A stretch of 64,000 bases of DNA from positions 4,304,571-4,368,570 of the forward strand of contig CAIIXF020000011.1 in NCBI GenBank assembly GCA_903813345.2, written 5' to 3'. The notes beneath the pieces are model-generated. The model had not been told where the DNA came from, ran no database searches, and worked only from the letters and a program-made list of their open reading frames with translations. The position numbers and the translations under genes were made by a program. Shown piece by piece: positions 1-13,216 of the stretch (positions within the stretch are counted from its first letter, which is position 1; the number at the start of each line of letters is the position of its first letter). The DNA is from Owenia fusiformis (Eukaryota; Annelida; Polychaeta; Sabellida; Oweniidae).

Positions 1-1581
1 TAGAGGTTCTATACTAATACCTTTTTGGCTTTTTGCTTCATTTTACTATTGTTATTGACTTTTCATTTGACAGCATTGACAAACTGTAGAAATAAGTCAG
101 CTAAGTGACTAAATATGAAGCAAAATATCAAAGAAAACAGTTATTTTTCTTTAGAATGCCCTACAACATTTTAGTTTTTAGTGTTATAGTGTTACAAAAC
201 AATACTATAGAATACAACATATAATCCAATTACAATACAAGACAATACAAAACTAAACAATACTATAGAATACAACACAATACAATACAATACAATACAA
301 TTCAAAAAAACGGCGACTGATAGGCATTTTAAACGAAAAAAGATAAAATTGACAGCATTAGAAAAAAGAACAACGCTTTACAATCTCAAATGGATTGCCT
401 TCAATCATTAAAACATATCCATTAAAACTCGCAAGGGCGAAACAGGAAATACTAACTAATTATCCTGTCAACTGGTTGATCCAAAAATGATATGATAAAA
501 TTGATAATAATTGTTGTAAAAGTGGTTTCTAAATGATTTGATTCTAAAGCGTTCTTGTAATATTAATCCTATAGAATGGAATATTGATTTACGAATCAAA
601 AAAGGAAATCCACCGAGTGAAGGAAAAGACTTACAGACCAAAATTACGTATTTGGCCAACGGAATATCTTCATTGATCTAGCGTAGCTACCCTGTTTATT
701 GCTATTTCTAATCTCTTCAAAAACTATATTTTTTGACCAATTACTATTTTGTATTTGAGAGAACGCTCCCATACAGCAGACCTTATATGGAAATCACTTG
801 TTAACAAGTCAATGTAATATTAAAAATAATTCGTTTAATATCCCTTGTGAAATACAAGACTTGCTCTGTATTTTGGAGAGTGTTGGTACACTTAACCAAA
901 AAAGTGTAGGATATATCATTTAAATCATGCACAGATGCAAATTGAAAATATACTCTTGATTGGAAAGACGCAAACTGCCGAAAATGTATGTTATTTCTAT
1001 GATTTCATCTCCGTTGAAATAACAGCCATGGAGGTCCGAAGTTAAGTTCTTGACACGGCGATCCTTTTGCGAAAGTTCCGAGAGTATAAAGGTAAGGTAT
1101 CATGTAATTTATTATTTCCTCTACTAAGTAGGCCTAAATGATATTTAGATTTACTGTCAAGTACATCAAGCTAAATGATACAATAATCTATATAACTTTC
1201 TATGATGGCATGAACATCTTTGCGGTAATGTACACCTCTATACGGTAGCATTACCGTTTGCATTCGTTCTACTTCACTTCTTAATAGAGAGCTTCATGTA
1301 TTTTATAACTAGACTCTGCGCGCAGGGTACGGTAGCATACAAATCAACAAAAAACTGTCAAGGGGCAGCGTAACGTTTGTCATAGAACTACCTATTTCCA
1401 TCAAATAATGGCTTCCTGATGATCCTAGTATCTAAATGTTTTCAGGGAGAGATGGATGGTGCTAGGATGAAGAAAAGAGTCCTAGGGAGGGTGTTATTTA
1501 AAGTCGTATCAGTAGAGGGACTTGTGAAACAGTCATCAGTTAAAAAGAATAAAAACCTGGAATAATTCAATATGTAAACTC
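1..1581. other. Gene-free AT-rich stretch
   Basis: I see no convincing exon. The only structure is simple-sequence DNA at about 185-305, built on AATAC/ACAAT units. A 24-base motif around 1306-1330 (starting AACTAGACTCTGC) recurs with one change at 3640-3663, so it is a short dispersed repeat. Confidence 0.6.
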
Positions 1582-1772
1582 CATGCCCGTAGCCATAGGG
1601 GTTCGATGGGTTCGAGCGACTCTTACCCCTTCCCCCCCCCCCCCTTTATTCTTACCCCCCTGGCCACAAAATCTTTCAAAATAATGCAGTTTTGCACCAT
1701 TCTGAGCACTTCTGAGTGATTTTGGCCGTTGACCGTTGACCACCCCCTTGAAAAATCCTGGCTACGGGCCTG
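1582..1772. mobile_element. Foldback MITE, CAGGCCCGTAGCC family, copy 1
   Basis: The ends are inverted copies: the left reads CATGCCCGTAGCC (one change from CAGGCCCGTAGCC) and the right reads GGCTACGGGCCTG. The interior contains a long C run (from about 1630) and matches the copy at 21586-21765 throughout, including a shared GCACTTCT stretch. The element is flanked by AAACTC on the left and AAACTG on the right. The TIR resembles those of hAT-like MITEs, but an 8-bp duplication is not seen, so the superfamily is left open. Confidence 0.7.
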
Positions 1773-1788
1773 AAACTGGTAACTGGTC

Positions 1789-2463
1789 AACTCGTACCCA
1801 AGACAAGTCGTACCCAAGACAACTGGTACCCAAGACAACTCGTACCCAAGTATATATTTTGTTTTGAATCAAGCGTTGGACTGGGAATGTGAATAGATAT
1901 ACATATAATAATTGTAACAAACTGTTCAGAATAGTTTAAAGTTTGAAGAAGAATTTTCGGAAGAAATTGATTTAATTTTGTGACATTTTGAGCTGAGTGT
2001 CAATTTATATTGACTGTTATTTTATATTGGTCACAGATTCAGGATGTTCGAGTGAAGAGACATATGTTTATTCCACATACTTCATAATCATTTTTCAAAA
2101 TATTGTATGTTTATGAGTGTTTTGGAACAAGTGTTAGATCTACTGTTGTAAATGTTGAGAACAAGCGCTTCAAGCACTTCTTTTATTTAATAAAAAATGC
2201 TTTGCTGATCCATTGAGAAAAAATGTCTCCTAAATTCAAAAAAAATATTGAGGCTTATTTGATTCACATTATAACATGAAAGCATTACAAACTCAATTTT
2301 TTCCCTAATATGCAGCTATAATACTGAAAATAATCTTGGGTAAGAGTTGTCTTGGGTACCAGTTGTCTTGGGTACGAGTTGTCTTGGGTACCAGTTGTCT
2401 TGGGTACGAGTTGTCTTGGGTACCAGTTGTCTTGGGTACGAGTTGTCTTGGGTACGAGTTGAC
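1789..2463. repeat. Inverted pair of minisatellite arrays flanking ~485 bp
   Basis: The left array (1789-1850) repeats a 16-base unit of the form ACAACTSGTACCCAAG. The right array (2335-2463) carries the reverse complement, CTTGGGTACSAGTTGT, about eight times, alternating between two variants (TACCAG and TACGAG). The arrays are in opposite orientation around a unique AT-rich core, so the whole could fold back on itself. This is probably a mobile element with array-like termini; no coding sequence lies inside. Confidence 0.65.
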
Positions 2464-2470
2464 TAGGAAG

Positions 2471-5400
2471 CCTGAAACTCTATCCAAATACTTCTCTAGT
2501 TCGAACCCTCACGATGTGAACACCTTTCCGTCCCATTTTCAATCTGCCAAATAACTCATGCTAAAATGTGAACACCTGTCAACTTAAACACGTTTTGCTT
2601 ATCCAAATGTGAATCGAATGAGGACGGTTACACTGTATTATTTCCCATTGCCGTGTTGATAATTTGATATCCCCAGAGCCCTACTGTAATCCCTTGATTA
2701 CGACAGTGTTCCCAAGCCATGAGCTATGAGTTACTTTCGAAGTCAGTGCCGCCGAGTGCCAAACAAATATTTAACTGTCACAAACTCATGTTACAAACTA
2801 AGTTATGATATCCTATCACACCCTATTATTTCTATGTATTAAATTATATTGACAGTTACTATGATGCTCATGTATATTCATAGTAAATTTACGAACTATC
2901 ATCACTCAGTTCCTTTGTAGGGACAGTAAATCAAACAAGGCATATAGACACAGAAAATACTATCATGTTTACTTATAACGAGTGGTTCGTAATCAATTTT
3001 GACGCTATTATATTTTTGCTCATTCATTTTTCATTTAGTTTCTCTTTAAACGCCATAACACAAATTACATAATATTAAGTCTGTTTTTACAATTTGCACA
3101 ATCGAATCTGAGAAACGTTAATAGAATTTGAATCATGCGGCGCTCAGATTGCCAGATTAAATCAAAATCGCACGGAGTCTAATTTTTCCGACATTCAGAT
3201 TTGAGATATGGACGTTCCGATTCTCTTTGATCCGTAGTTTCTTGGGAATTGTCCTCTATAGGCAAATATTTAGTTTGAGTCGTTGCGCTATATTGGTACA
3301 ATGGATCCAGAAGAATGCTTTAGGGAAATCAAAGGTTAACTTTTGTTCGGAAATCGTATTTATCGTCACAAAGTGTATCATTTTCTGTAATAGTGCAATC
3401 ATCGATGCCATGCATATTTAACAAGTTGTGGTGTCCGAATACATACCACCAATCGCAAACTCTTATTAGCCAACGTTAGTTCGTCCCTCCGTTAATAAAC
3501 GTTTTGGTTTCGGATCAGACCTTATAATTAGCTCTTTTTAAACAATTAATTTAATATGAGCTCGTCTGCAAGTACATGTAAACGAGACGTTAGCTTTTTA
3601 ATGTCAAGTCTATGACCGCCTTACGTTTTCCCTGTAGTTTAACTAGACTCTGCACGCAGGGTACCCTACGTGCGGTTATGATTGTCTCCTGACTTAGATC
3701 TTTTAGCTTGTATTAAACTAGACATTAGACATTCGTTATGAATATCTTAAAATATGAAACCTCGTATAACTATCTTAAATATGATACCTTACGTCTACTT
3801 GTATGTTCAGTTCATTTGCTCATCTCTATGTATGTTATGTTCAACTGCCCCCTTTACACATTTGGAAAAAGTCTCGTGGGTCAGATATTTCAACCAATGA
3901 AGTTATTTCTGCTTAAAAAGACATTAAAATAGACCATCGTTTGGGTCATAAAATAAAATTAATGATTACGTTGCGTCTTTGGTGATTATTTTGATAGCAG
4001 TAAAAATGTCGACAGAGCAAGGATTTAGTAACGCATCAAAGATGGCCTATATCGTGGGGTGGTTCAACCCACAAAGTACCCCAAAATATTAAGCCGAGCC
4101 TAGATTTAAATGATCCGGTGAATCGTTACAGAAATGTTCTAAACAGATATTCAAATGCCAACTCGAATAAACATATTGTTAACACTGACTTTTCTGGTTC
4201 GCAAAATATTAATGACATACCATATTACCACTTGAAGGTACATGTCGTAATTAATTAATTCAAACAATGGGGAAACAATAAAAAGATCGAACAAAGCTAG
4301 GTTTTATTCGAGAACCATTTGTAATGAACGAAACGCGTGCATTGCCTGCAAAATAAGTGATTCGAAGAGCTGGGAATAGACTACTTCAGAATTCAAGCTT
4401 TTAAGGCGATCACATTTTTGGGTCCATTTTTACATGATGACAAGCTGCATTAGGGTGGTAAGCATAAGAGGTGTGTCATTTTTGCAATCCACCAAAGACC
4501 TACTGGACCCGTAACCAAACTCTACACATTAAGCACACAACTTGACCATTTTAATAAAATAATGAATCTTTCTTCGTAAAAAGTAAATATTATGAATGAA
4601 ACTATATTTAGGTTTTCAGTTTGACAATAATGTTACTTGTAACCTAGTCAAACGTTACCACTGTATTATTGTATGTATAGTATATATATGAAATAAATGA
4701 TTATTAAAAAAAAGCATAAGAGGTAATTATGAGGTCATATGAAAGCCTTTTATCAAGTTTTCCCTCCTTTTCACCCTAAATGATAGGCTAAAAATGCTGT
4801 CGCGGTAAAACGCTGAATTAACGACCGCAGCGCGTTTTACGTTTCTCCATGGACTGGACGAATTTATCAAGCTGGTGAGATCACGGTCACTTTATGAGGC
4901 AGTTGTTTTGAGGAATTTTGTTTTATCACAAACCTCTATCTTCTCACAAAGTCTCAGTAGAAATATTAGGAACCAACAACGATTCCATCTAAACTTATAG
5001 CATCAGGTGGAGTGTGTCAGGCAGAATGTCGGTTATCAATAAACGGGACTGGGAATTATCATAACTTCCGATAAGTTCAAGAGCTATGATGACCTTAGAA
5101 CGAGATTATAATAAGGCAGACACTGCGTTTAATTGATGATATTTAACAATCTGTTAAATCTTATTAGAAACGACATCGTTTTAACTGGAAAAAACGGCAA
5201 TTGCGTGTCTATTAATTGATGACAAGTATAATGTCTTTCTTATGTACGATCAATATGACTAGACCAATTCAATAACAAATGTCGACATAATTATTCTTTT
5301 TTGGTGGTAGTTATGATCTCATGGTAATTGTTTCACATTGATGTTAAAATACTCAATTGTACTCATGTTACTTGGAATTAAATGATTAAAATATAGTAAT

Positions 5401-5700
5401 TACAATACGTTCGTTGTTCGGTTTTTTAATAAGCAAGTTACATTTATTTAATGAAAATTAAACTAGGTTTTTGCTTAGGCATATCCGGGCAACTTGCGAG
5501 ACTCGGCTCTCAACCGAATAAGAATTATCAATTTATAGTGAAATTAACATTTTGCAAGTCTCGTCAACCATACTGTATATGGAGCTGTCATACTTAGGCC
5601 ATGTGGGCGGGCATGTTGGATCACCGTTCGGAATCGTGTGGATACTTTGGGACAAAAGGCGGAACAGGACATGGAAACAAACAATTTTACATTCTAGACC
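2471..5700. other. Gene-free stretch
   Basis: There are only short chance ORFs (up to about 65 codons, hydrophobic or AT-driven) without splice-site support. I see no RNA gene and no obvious repeat other than the short motif at 3640-3663. Confidence 0.5.
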
Positions 5701-5705
5701 ATGGT

Positions 5706-5908
5706 TGTTCCTTTATTTGAGGTGACAGCCATATGACAGTTGTAACACTGTCAACTATTGCGCATCTTTATTTAAGGTGACAGCCATAGTGGCAGTTGTA
5801 ACACTGTCAACCATTGCGCCTTCATTTAAGGTGACAGCCATAGTGGCAGTTGTAACACTGTCAACCATTGCTAATCTTTATTTAAAGTGACAGCCATAGT
5901 GGCATTGC
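5706..5908. repeat. Minisatellite, ~57-bp unit, about 3.5 copies
   Basis: The unit contains GGTGACAGCCATAGTGGCAG followed by TTGTAACACTGTCAACCATTG. Successive copies differ by a few substitutions, and the last is truncated after GTGGCA. No coding role is visible. Confidence 0.85.
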
Positions 5909-6395
5909 TAATCAAGCGACAAGAGCTCATCAACACCATGGTAGATATAACGCTACCAACCATGTCGGAGTGCTGACGAGAGAAACACGAAACACTAGTC
6001 AAGACTTTCACTAACCTTACAATAACGATAACGCCGGAACACCATCTCAAAAAACACAAACCATAATGCAACAATTATATCCACATGGCCCTATATAGCC
6101 TACGATACATATCGCGGTCCAAAAAGACTATAATAAATAAAGAATGAAAACAATAAAGCGCAAAGAAGACTACAATAAATAGTTTAGAATGGAAATAATT
6201 ATACACTGAAAAGGCTACAATAAACTGCCAAGAAACAACAATACAGAATAGACAAAAAATACAAAAATAGCAAACAATGAAAGTAATAGTATGAAGCAAA
6301 ACGTCGATATAGCTTTGAATGAAAAATATTTTACAGAAGAGAAAACACTTTAAGGATAGAAAAGACAAGACTACAATAAAGAGCTAAGAATGAAT

Positions 6396-6725
6396 ACAAT
6401 ACTACAGCCAGAATACAATTATAATACATCACAGAATATCCAATAACATCACAGAATACACTTATTAATTACAGAATACAACAATACAATTATACATCAC
6501 AGAATATACAATTATGCATCACAGAATACAGTTATACGTACATCACAGAATACAATTATACATCACAGAATACAATGATACATCACATAATACGATAATA
6601 CATCACAGATTATACAACAATACATCACAGAGTACAATTATACATCACAGAATACGATGATACATCACAGAATACAATAATACATCGCAGAATATACAAA
6701 TATATATCACAGAGTAGACTCCAAT
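6396..6725. repeat. Degenerate tandem array of ACATCACAGAATACAAT
   Basis: A roughly 20-base unit, ATACATCACAGAATACAATT, is repeated about 15 times with many substitutions. The flanking DNA from 6120 is similarly A-rich. The hydrophobic minus-strand ORF at 6075-6368 is a product of this low-complexity composition. Confidence 0.8.
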
Positions 6726-7776
6726 TGCCAATCATCACAGATGATAGAGACTATGAGCAAAATACTGAATAGGAGGCGAACAATAAATTAACTCAATAAT
6801 TCCTCAATTCCCTAGGGGGTCCCTATCTTACTGACACTGTTGATTGGATAAAGACAACTTCACATTTAGCGGATAATATATGTACCAATTAGAGGAATTG
6901 TTTAATTAATGGGCTCCGTAGTTATGTGTAGTGGTTTGTCAAGTAGTTCATAGGGTTTCGTGTCTGCAAGCGCATCTTTAATATACTCATGTAAGATAGC
7001 TAGAACCGTATCAGATTTATTGATTTTTGTATCTTCTACAGTATTGGTAGCAATATTGTCTTACTCGGGTTCCACGCGGGTACTGGTATGTTTTCAAGTG
7101 ATTTTACAAACAGATCTTAAAAAGCGATTAATTAGCTGATTCACATCTCTCTATGTGGCGTCTCACTATTTTAAGTGAGGCTATCTCTTAGAGGGCAGGC
7201 GGGCGGACGGGCGCTATATAAATCGTGTCATCAAATTCCTTGAAAGCCGTTTACCTAGTTAAATCTGAAACTTTTTTATAATGCTAGAGCAGAGAAGTGC
7301 CAGTATCTTATTTAATTAATTACTAATAGCTTTCGGGCATGTTGAATTTTTTGCGGCCATTTTGAATCTTTCCATAAAAATGCAAAACTTGTCACAATGT
7401 GTCTTGGTGTAAGTTGCCCACAATTCCTCTTCTTTTAGTATCAAGCATCAGGTACAATTGACCTACCAATGCATTGTATTCTTCTAGACATAATTTATTC
7501 GACGTATTTGATTTCAACTAGCACGTAAGCATAGCTTTTTCCCTCATCCCTCCCATTATCAAATATCAACTCTGTATTTTTATATATCTTCATATAGGTC
7601 TGCAAATCCAGGCTCGATCGAAGTGTCAAAATTAATCTGAATCTTGCCAGATTTCATGAGCAATCACATATGGCATGTTGTTATGGCACATATTGGGAAA
7701 TCACTACGAAATGGACTCATCAAAACAAACAATTCCACAGCAGACGTTATAAATTGTTACATCTGTGTGATAAAAT
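6726..7776. other. Gene-free stretch
   Basis: Nothing recognisable apart from a short G-rich run (GGGCAGGCGGGCGGACGG) near 7195. Confidence 0.5.
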
Positions 7777-7778
7777 TA

Positions 7779-8289
7779 CTCTCCCTCCATACGTTTGGCA
7801 ACAGAACGTTCCTTCTTGAATCACTTATCGAAAAGCTGTTTATGTTGTGCGCAAGGGGGATTCGCTCCCAAGGACGCAACTCGATATTTTCCAACAATGA
7901 AAATATCAGAATGTCGTTATTTTCGGACACTATAGCTGACTATCAATTCATAGTCAACAGTCCAAAAGATTCGAACCGATATCTCGATCACTTTTTGTGA
8001 GTTTTGGATTGTTTTAATCGGGAATGAACCCGAAACCCGATTCAAATTTTGAAGTGAACAAAATGGTGGCTGATTGAATTCGAATTGTAATCAAGACATC
8101 TCCATATATGGCAAAATATCGAATTGGAACCCTGGGAGCAAATCCTCTTTGTGCTTAGCGATTTTAAAAAAATCATCAAAGTCGTAATTTCAGAAATATT
8201 CAAGGAACAAAATAAAAATTCGGATATCAAAAGGCTTTGATTTGCGATCCAATGGAAATTTTCGATTGGCAAACTTATGGAGGGGAGTG
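7779..8289. mobile_element. TA-flanked foldback MITE, CACTCCCCTCCATA family, copy 1
   Basis: The ends are inverted: CTCTCCCTCCATACGTTTGG on the left, and GCAAACTTATGGAGGGGAGTG on the right is its approximate reverse complement. TA lies on both sides (7777-7778 and 8290-8291), as expected for Tc1/mariner-type insertion. The interior matches 22394-22907, so both are one subfamily. The ORFs at 7644-8000 and 8042-8272 come from this palindrome and are not genes. No transposase is encoded. Confidence 0.85.
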
Positions 8290-11200
8290 TACGTGGAGAC
8301 GATTACGAAGTGCAACATTCAAGTAAATATAAATACAGTAGTAATTTAGCCAACCAGAAGTTATTGATATTTACCAATTACCACAATTTAGTGTATAAGT
8401 TGGATGGAGTAAGCAAAGCAAAACTATAATTGGGATACTGTAGCCTGTATTTCTTTAAAAGGGATATGGGCTACAGTGAAGTTACAAATGGAGCGGGTAT
8501 TCTAAATCAAGTATCTATAGATCTTTTCAGGTAATAATAAAAAAAACTAATCGATGAATATATACTCTATTTCTTTAACGGTTGTTGATTGAATATGTTT
8601 TATAGGGATTTGTTGTGATACGTTGTTATTTCAACGATTTTATGCATGATCTCGTTTCCCGAATGTTGCCATTTGTGCTCGCGCTTGCGGTTTCCTTCAA
8701 TGACTCGATTACTGTTTCGTTATTGTTTCTTGCCTCTATAAATATTTTAGTATTCAAATAATTAGGTATTGCCATTACAATGATCTAGTGACAATAGAAA
8801 CGAATTGTGGCAGATTGGTACCCTCGGTGTTAGTGCCTTATAATTAGGTGATGAAGCTCTCCTTTAGAGGAAAATGGTTTAAAAACGAAAAGGCTAATGG
8901 GTTGTGTGCAAGCTTGGAAAATAATGTTCCGAAAAAATAATCTTACCAATGGATACAAGGAGTTTCGTATTAATTCAATGTCAATGATATAACACCCCCA
9001 TCGTCCCGAACCCTCCAACCTTGAACTCCTCACACGGAAATACTGGTTCAATGGGATGGGCTTATATGTTTTGAAATCGTTTTAAGAATAAAAACCAGCA
9101 GTATAGCTTTTCCTGGAAATTGAAGAGTTTTATAAACTGGTGAAACAACCTCTCCAATATACAGTAAGTAAACTTGTGCCCTGGAATAATGTCTTCGAAT
9201 GGCTGGGTTTTCTCTAGGACGCGATCCCTCGATACTTGTCCCTATATATTTCAATTCTGAACAATATGAGCCCATGGGTCTCATCCGTATCACAAAACCT
9301 AGGCTTTATTGTATTTACACACATAAAACGGATAGAAAATATTGGAAGTATCATCTCGGTCTGAGACTTCGATGCCAATAAAACATAAAATGCCTGGTTA
9401 AAGGCTCACTTGGGAAGCCTTGGAATATATGAGGATGCGAAGCAAAGTTTAGAAGGGTTACCAGACATCTAAAGATGCATATATACACTGTGATGAGTAT
9501 AAAATATAATTCATAAAGGATCTAGACTGTTGTGTAAAATATATGCTTGGCACTTTAGCAAGAATTGGCAGTCTGTGTAATATTGTGAAAATGGTTTACA
9601 AAATGTTCAAACAATTCAAAAAGTCTTTCGGAAAATTAACCATTTGAAATTACGACTTCTATACAAACGCGTTTTCTCCATTTATTGTTTTTTACAAATG
9701 ATGTTTTTGTCAAAGTTTTGGCCTCAACTATTCGCCTCGGGGACGGTTTCATGGATAAAATATGAAGCCTTTTCCATCAATACGTTAACGACATAATACG
9801 AAAACATTTTGGTAAAAGGGTTTTACGAAACCCCTCTATCGTGTATTTGTTTTTATGTTGCATTGTCGTGGCTTGCTTTATTGATCATGAAAAACGCGTA
9901 GAGATGACCAACTAGAATACAATTTTAACCTATATTATCGGTGCTAAACCCCCTCTCAATAAAATATCACAAACAAGTTGACGACGACGATGCCAAAAAT
10001 GCCCATCAAAAAGCTTTGGATTTGACTATGAGCCCTGATGTTTGCTTGTGTATTGATCAAGATCGAGGACCTCAACATGACATAAGAGTTGAAAAATGAA
10101 AAATCAATACATGAATCCAGCCAGATTATTAAACTAGAATATCTTTGTTATGTTCGATTTTTATCCATATTTTCTTTATTAGAAAACTAAGTGACAGTTT
10201 GACAGTTCGCGCGTGGCAATTCCATCTGGGCAAATACGCTGATGTGAGAAAATACGCTAACTTTTACCGAGATGGATTACAGTTATTTATTCCACCCACA
10301 GGGTATCATTGAATCATTATTGTCAAGTATCGCCGGGGGAGAGCAGGCCGTGAGTGTCTCAATATCAGCGTTGGGTTGGTCTTTTAGATTTGATAATTGT
10401 TCATTTTTTCTCGAACATTGGAAGAAAAATCAGAAATACATTTGCAAACCTTTAATATGTCGAATTTGTGTGACGTCGCTGGAAATATTGTTCACAAAAT
10501 GGATGTACACATAAAATAACGTTATATTTCACTTTGAGCCCATATTCTTAATTAAGAGGCAGTCTACATTTTGCCCCATCGATATACTTGTAAATCAAAA
10601 TCTCCGTTTCTCCACCTTGATTCGCACGGTTTCAATGGCTACAACTTCAGCTTGGAATTCGAAGATGCGTTACTAAGTCAAAGCTAAAATTTCCAAAAGA
10701 CTAAAACGGCAAATGGTAATTGAGACATGTTGTGCACCTTTGATATCATTTCTTAAGAACGATAAATTCACTTACTAACTACGCGTCTAATTTATTCAAA
10801 CTGTTATATCCATAGAATATAACACCAAATATAGTCTAATAACGCTCAATCATATCCATAAATGTAATTATTGAAACATCGGCACTGTCAGACAGATATT
10901 TATAATAAATCAAGTATATCTGGAACTCTCATACGAACACCAATAACAATTTAAACTGGAAAATCAAATTAGGAAATGTGCCAAACCTCTCACTTCAATT
11001 CAAATTGTGTTGGAAATTATCAGTTTTAATATCATCTAAGGGTAGGGGTGTCACTCATGGTATTACATCGATGAGTCTTGATAAAACACAGAGCTTATTG
11101 AGTAAAGATTTCGAGTAAAACCCGCGATCTGTTTTCATTAAGGGTTATACGTTGGGTCAGCTGGCACGAGAGACTAATTTGTTTTCACTTTGAATGTAAT

Positions 11201-12291
11201 TATGAATGTTTGTCTTGTCATGGTTCCATGACAAGTTCCATTATGACTAAATTGCTTCACATGAAATCATTGGTGGATCTGCTATAGTTTATCTGTTCAT
11301 GTGTCTGAATTGAATTCTAATTAATGAAACGAAGTAACCCTAGAAACTAACGAACCGATGGTGTTTGCATTTGTATGGCGCTAAGTTGAATGCGAAAGAA
11401 CCAAAAACCCCAACCGATTCGAATTTACCAAAAAATCAGGGCAAACTTTAAATCTCCTAAAATCTCGTAAGAACGAGATTCCAAAGCTAAACAGTACTAG
11501 AACGCCTCTATCAAATCGTTGTTACACAAATGATCTCCAAATGTACAAAATCCGATAAAAAAAATAGGGAAATTGAAAATACTTAAAAATGAAATAAAAG
11601 ACAAGACACTCGCGCCACTCTAAGTTTTGACCACCGGTTCGATGCCAACTTTTCTTAGTATAGTAACAATGCGTAATAAAAGCTATGAATCAATTAAAAT
11701 GCAATTACAGATGAACCATCATCTGAATAATTAGGTATGTTCTACAGTCTGTCATTGACAGCTGATTGGTCAATATATGACACGTGACCGAAAACAATAT
11801 CTTTGAATATATTTATTTTATTTGATTTAGTAAAACTGCCAATTCAATAAGTGACCAATTGTCAAAAGGAATTCAACCAAATTTTTAGATAGGAATTGAT
11901 TTTGTGTTAATTGATATGGTGTGGAGTATGTTGGACTTCTATAACGCTCTATTTATTCTCGTCATTATTAGCTCCATTCATTGAGAATGTACAATTACTT
12001 GGATATTGTAGTGGTATAATGCATTGTATGTGTTTGCATATTGTACAATGGAGTTTCTAAAGTTACCCTGTTATAAATGGAAGCTTTAGACTGCTAATCA
12101 AATCTAACATGATTATATTCTAAATGGTAGGACGTCTAGAGACATTCTTTATTAGATCTTGATAAATTGTGACTTGTATTTTCTGAAAGAAGACTTGGCA
12201 TCTATGAATATCGAGAAAAATTGTGTATTTCGCTAAACTATACCTTTAGTCAATATGAAAATACCAATTGCGATAGATTAATCCCGCTTCT
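8290..12291. other. Gene-free stretch with one MITE arm
   Basis: The segment 8431-8503 (ACTGTAGCCTGTATTTCTTT through GAGCGGGTATTCT) matches one arm of the foldback element at 32782-33044, so it is a solo arm or decayed copy. The rest of this 4 kb shows only short chance ORFs and no repeats that I can define. Confidence 0.5.
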
Positions 12292-12295
12292 TTAA

Positions 12296-12612
12296 CCCTT
12301 TCCCGACGTGAATATAAGAGGAAAATGTTGGCCCTGGTGACGGATAAGTAAGAGCAGTTTTTAGGGGAAAACTGCAAAATACCTACGCCCTGGGACCTAT
12401 ACCCTGAATTTTATCACTGAAATACAATTTTTAGTAAGGATTATCACATTAGAACAACTTGTCAAAATTTGGTGTAAAAAGACTAAATAGAACTGGAGAT
12501 ATTGTCATTTCATTGATGTATATAGATAAAAATAATGGTGCCAAAAGGAGCCTATCGTCCTGAAAGGTATTACATTATAGGGCTCCATATGGAGCCTATC
12601 GTCGTGAAAGGG
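12296..12612. mobile_element. piggyBac-like MITE with TTAA target duplication
   Basis: The 317-bp element begins CCCTTTCCCGACG and ends CGTCGTGAAAGGG, an imperfect inverted repeat. The tetranucleotide TTAA is present directly on both sides (12292-12295 and 12613-12616), which is diagnostic of piggyBac-type insertion. A subterminal motif, GGAGCCTATCGTC, occurs twice near the right end. No ORF of transposase size is present, so it is non-autonomous. Confidence 0.8.
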
Positions 12613-13061
12613 TTAAAGTTAAGTTTCATCTATGGATATCGAGAAAAATACATGGTCTATTTTTATTCATCATGGAAATATAATTTTTTTAATAGTTTTA
12701 ATCCACTTCTCTAAAAGAGAGGTTCATCTACATTCTTTGGATTGGGGATATTCCTTGATTAAACTTAACATAACCAGGTTAAGATAATAAAAATGTAGCC
12801 ACCCAATCTGAATAGACGCGACGAGACTTGAAATCATATACAGTAGATGGACGTTTTTAATGAACTGTTCAAGTGAGAACAGAACAACAAGCGTGACGTT
12901 CGTAGTTCTAACGCATTATCATCATCCGGGGTTTTCAAAACTGAATTTGTTTACTCTTGTCGGCAGCAACACAAATATATTTCCTATGGGGAGGATAGAT
13001 ATGAAAGTTATTTAATAGACATGGAAAGTTATTAATTATTTAAAATGCCGAAATTGAAACA

Positions 13062-13216
13062 ATACTTCAGGATGAAATTACTGTAGTTCAGAATGAATTT
13101 ACTGTATTTCAGCATAGCTGAATTTACTGTATTTTAGGATGAATTAACTGTATTTCAGGATGAAGTCACTGTATTTCAGGATGAAAAAAACTGTATTCCA
13201 GGATGAATTTACTGAA
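13062..13216. repeat. Minisatellite, ~21-bp unit (TACTGTATTTCAGGATGAAT)
   Basis: About seven imperfect copies of TACTGTATTTCAGGATGAAT occur in tandem, with small indels (for example an extra AAAA in the sixth). Confidence 0.85.

Noticed and set aside
1582-1772. hAT classification of the CAGGCCCG foldbacks
   Set aside because: The ends are suggestive, but no 8-bp target duplication is seen in either copy; the flanks match over six bases only.
6075-6368. 97-codon hydrophobic minus-strand ORF
   Set aside because: It arises from A-rich low-complexity DNA read in reverse.
7644-8272. ORFs at 7.6-8.3 kb on both strands
   Set aside because: They lie within a palindromic MITE and match other copies of the same non-coding element.
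13062-13216. CRISPR-like array
   Set aside because: The units are contiguous, without unique spacers, and the genome is clearly eukaryotic; this is a minisatellite.
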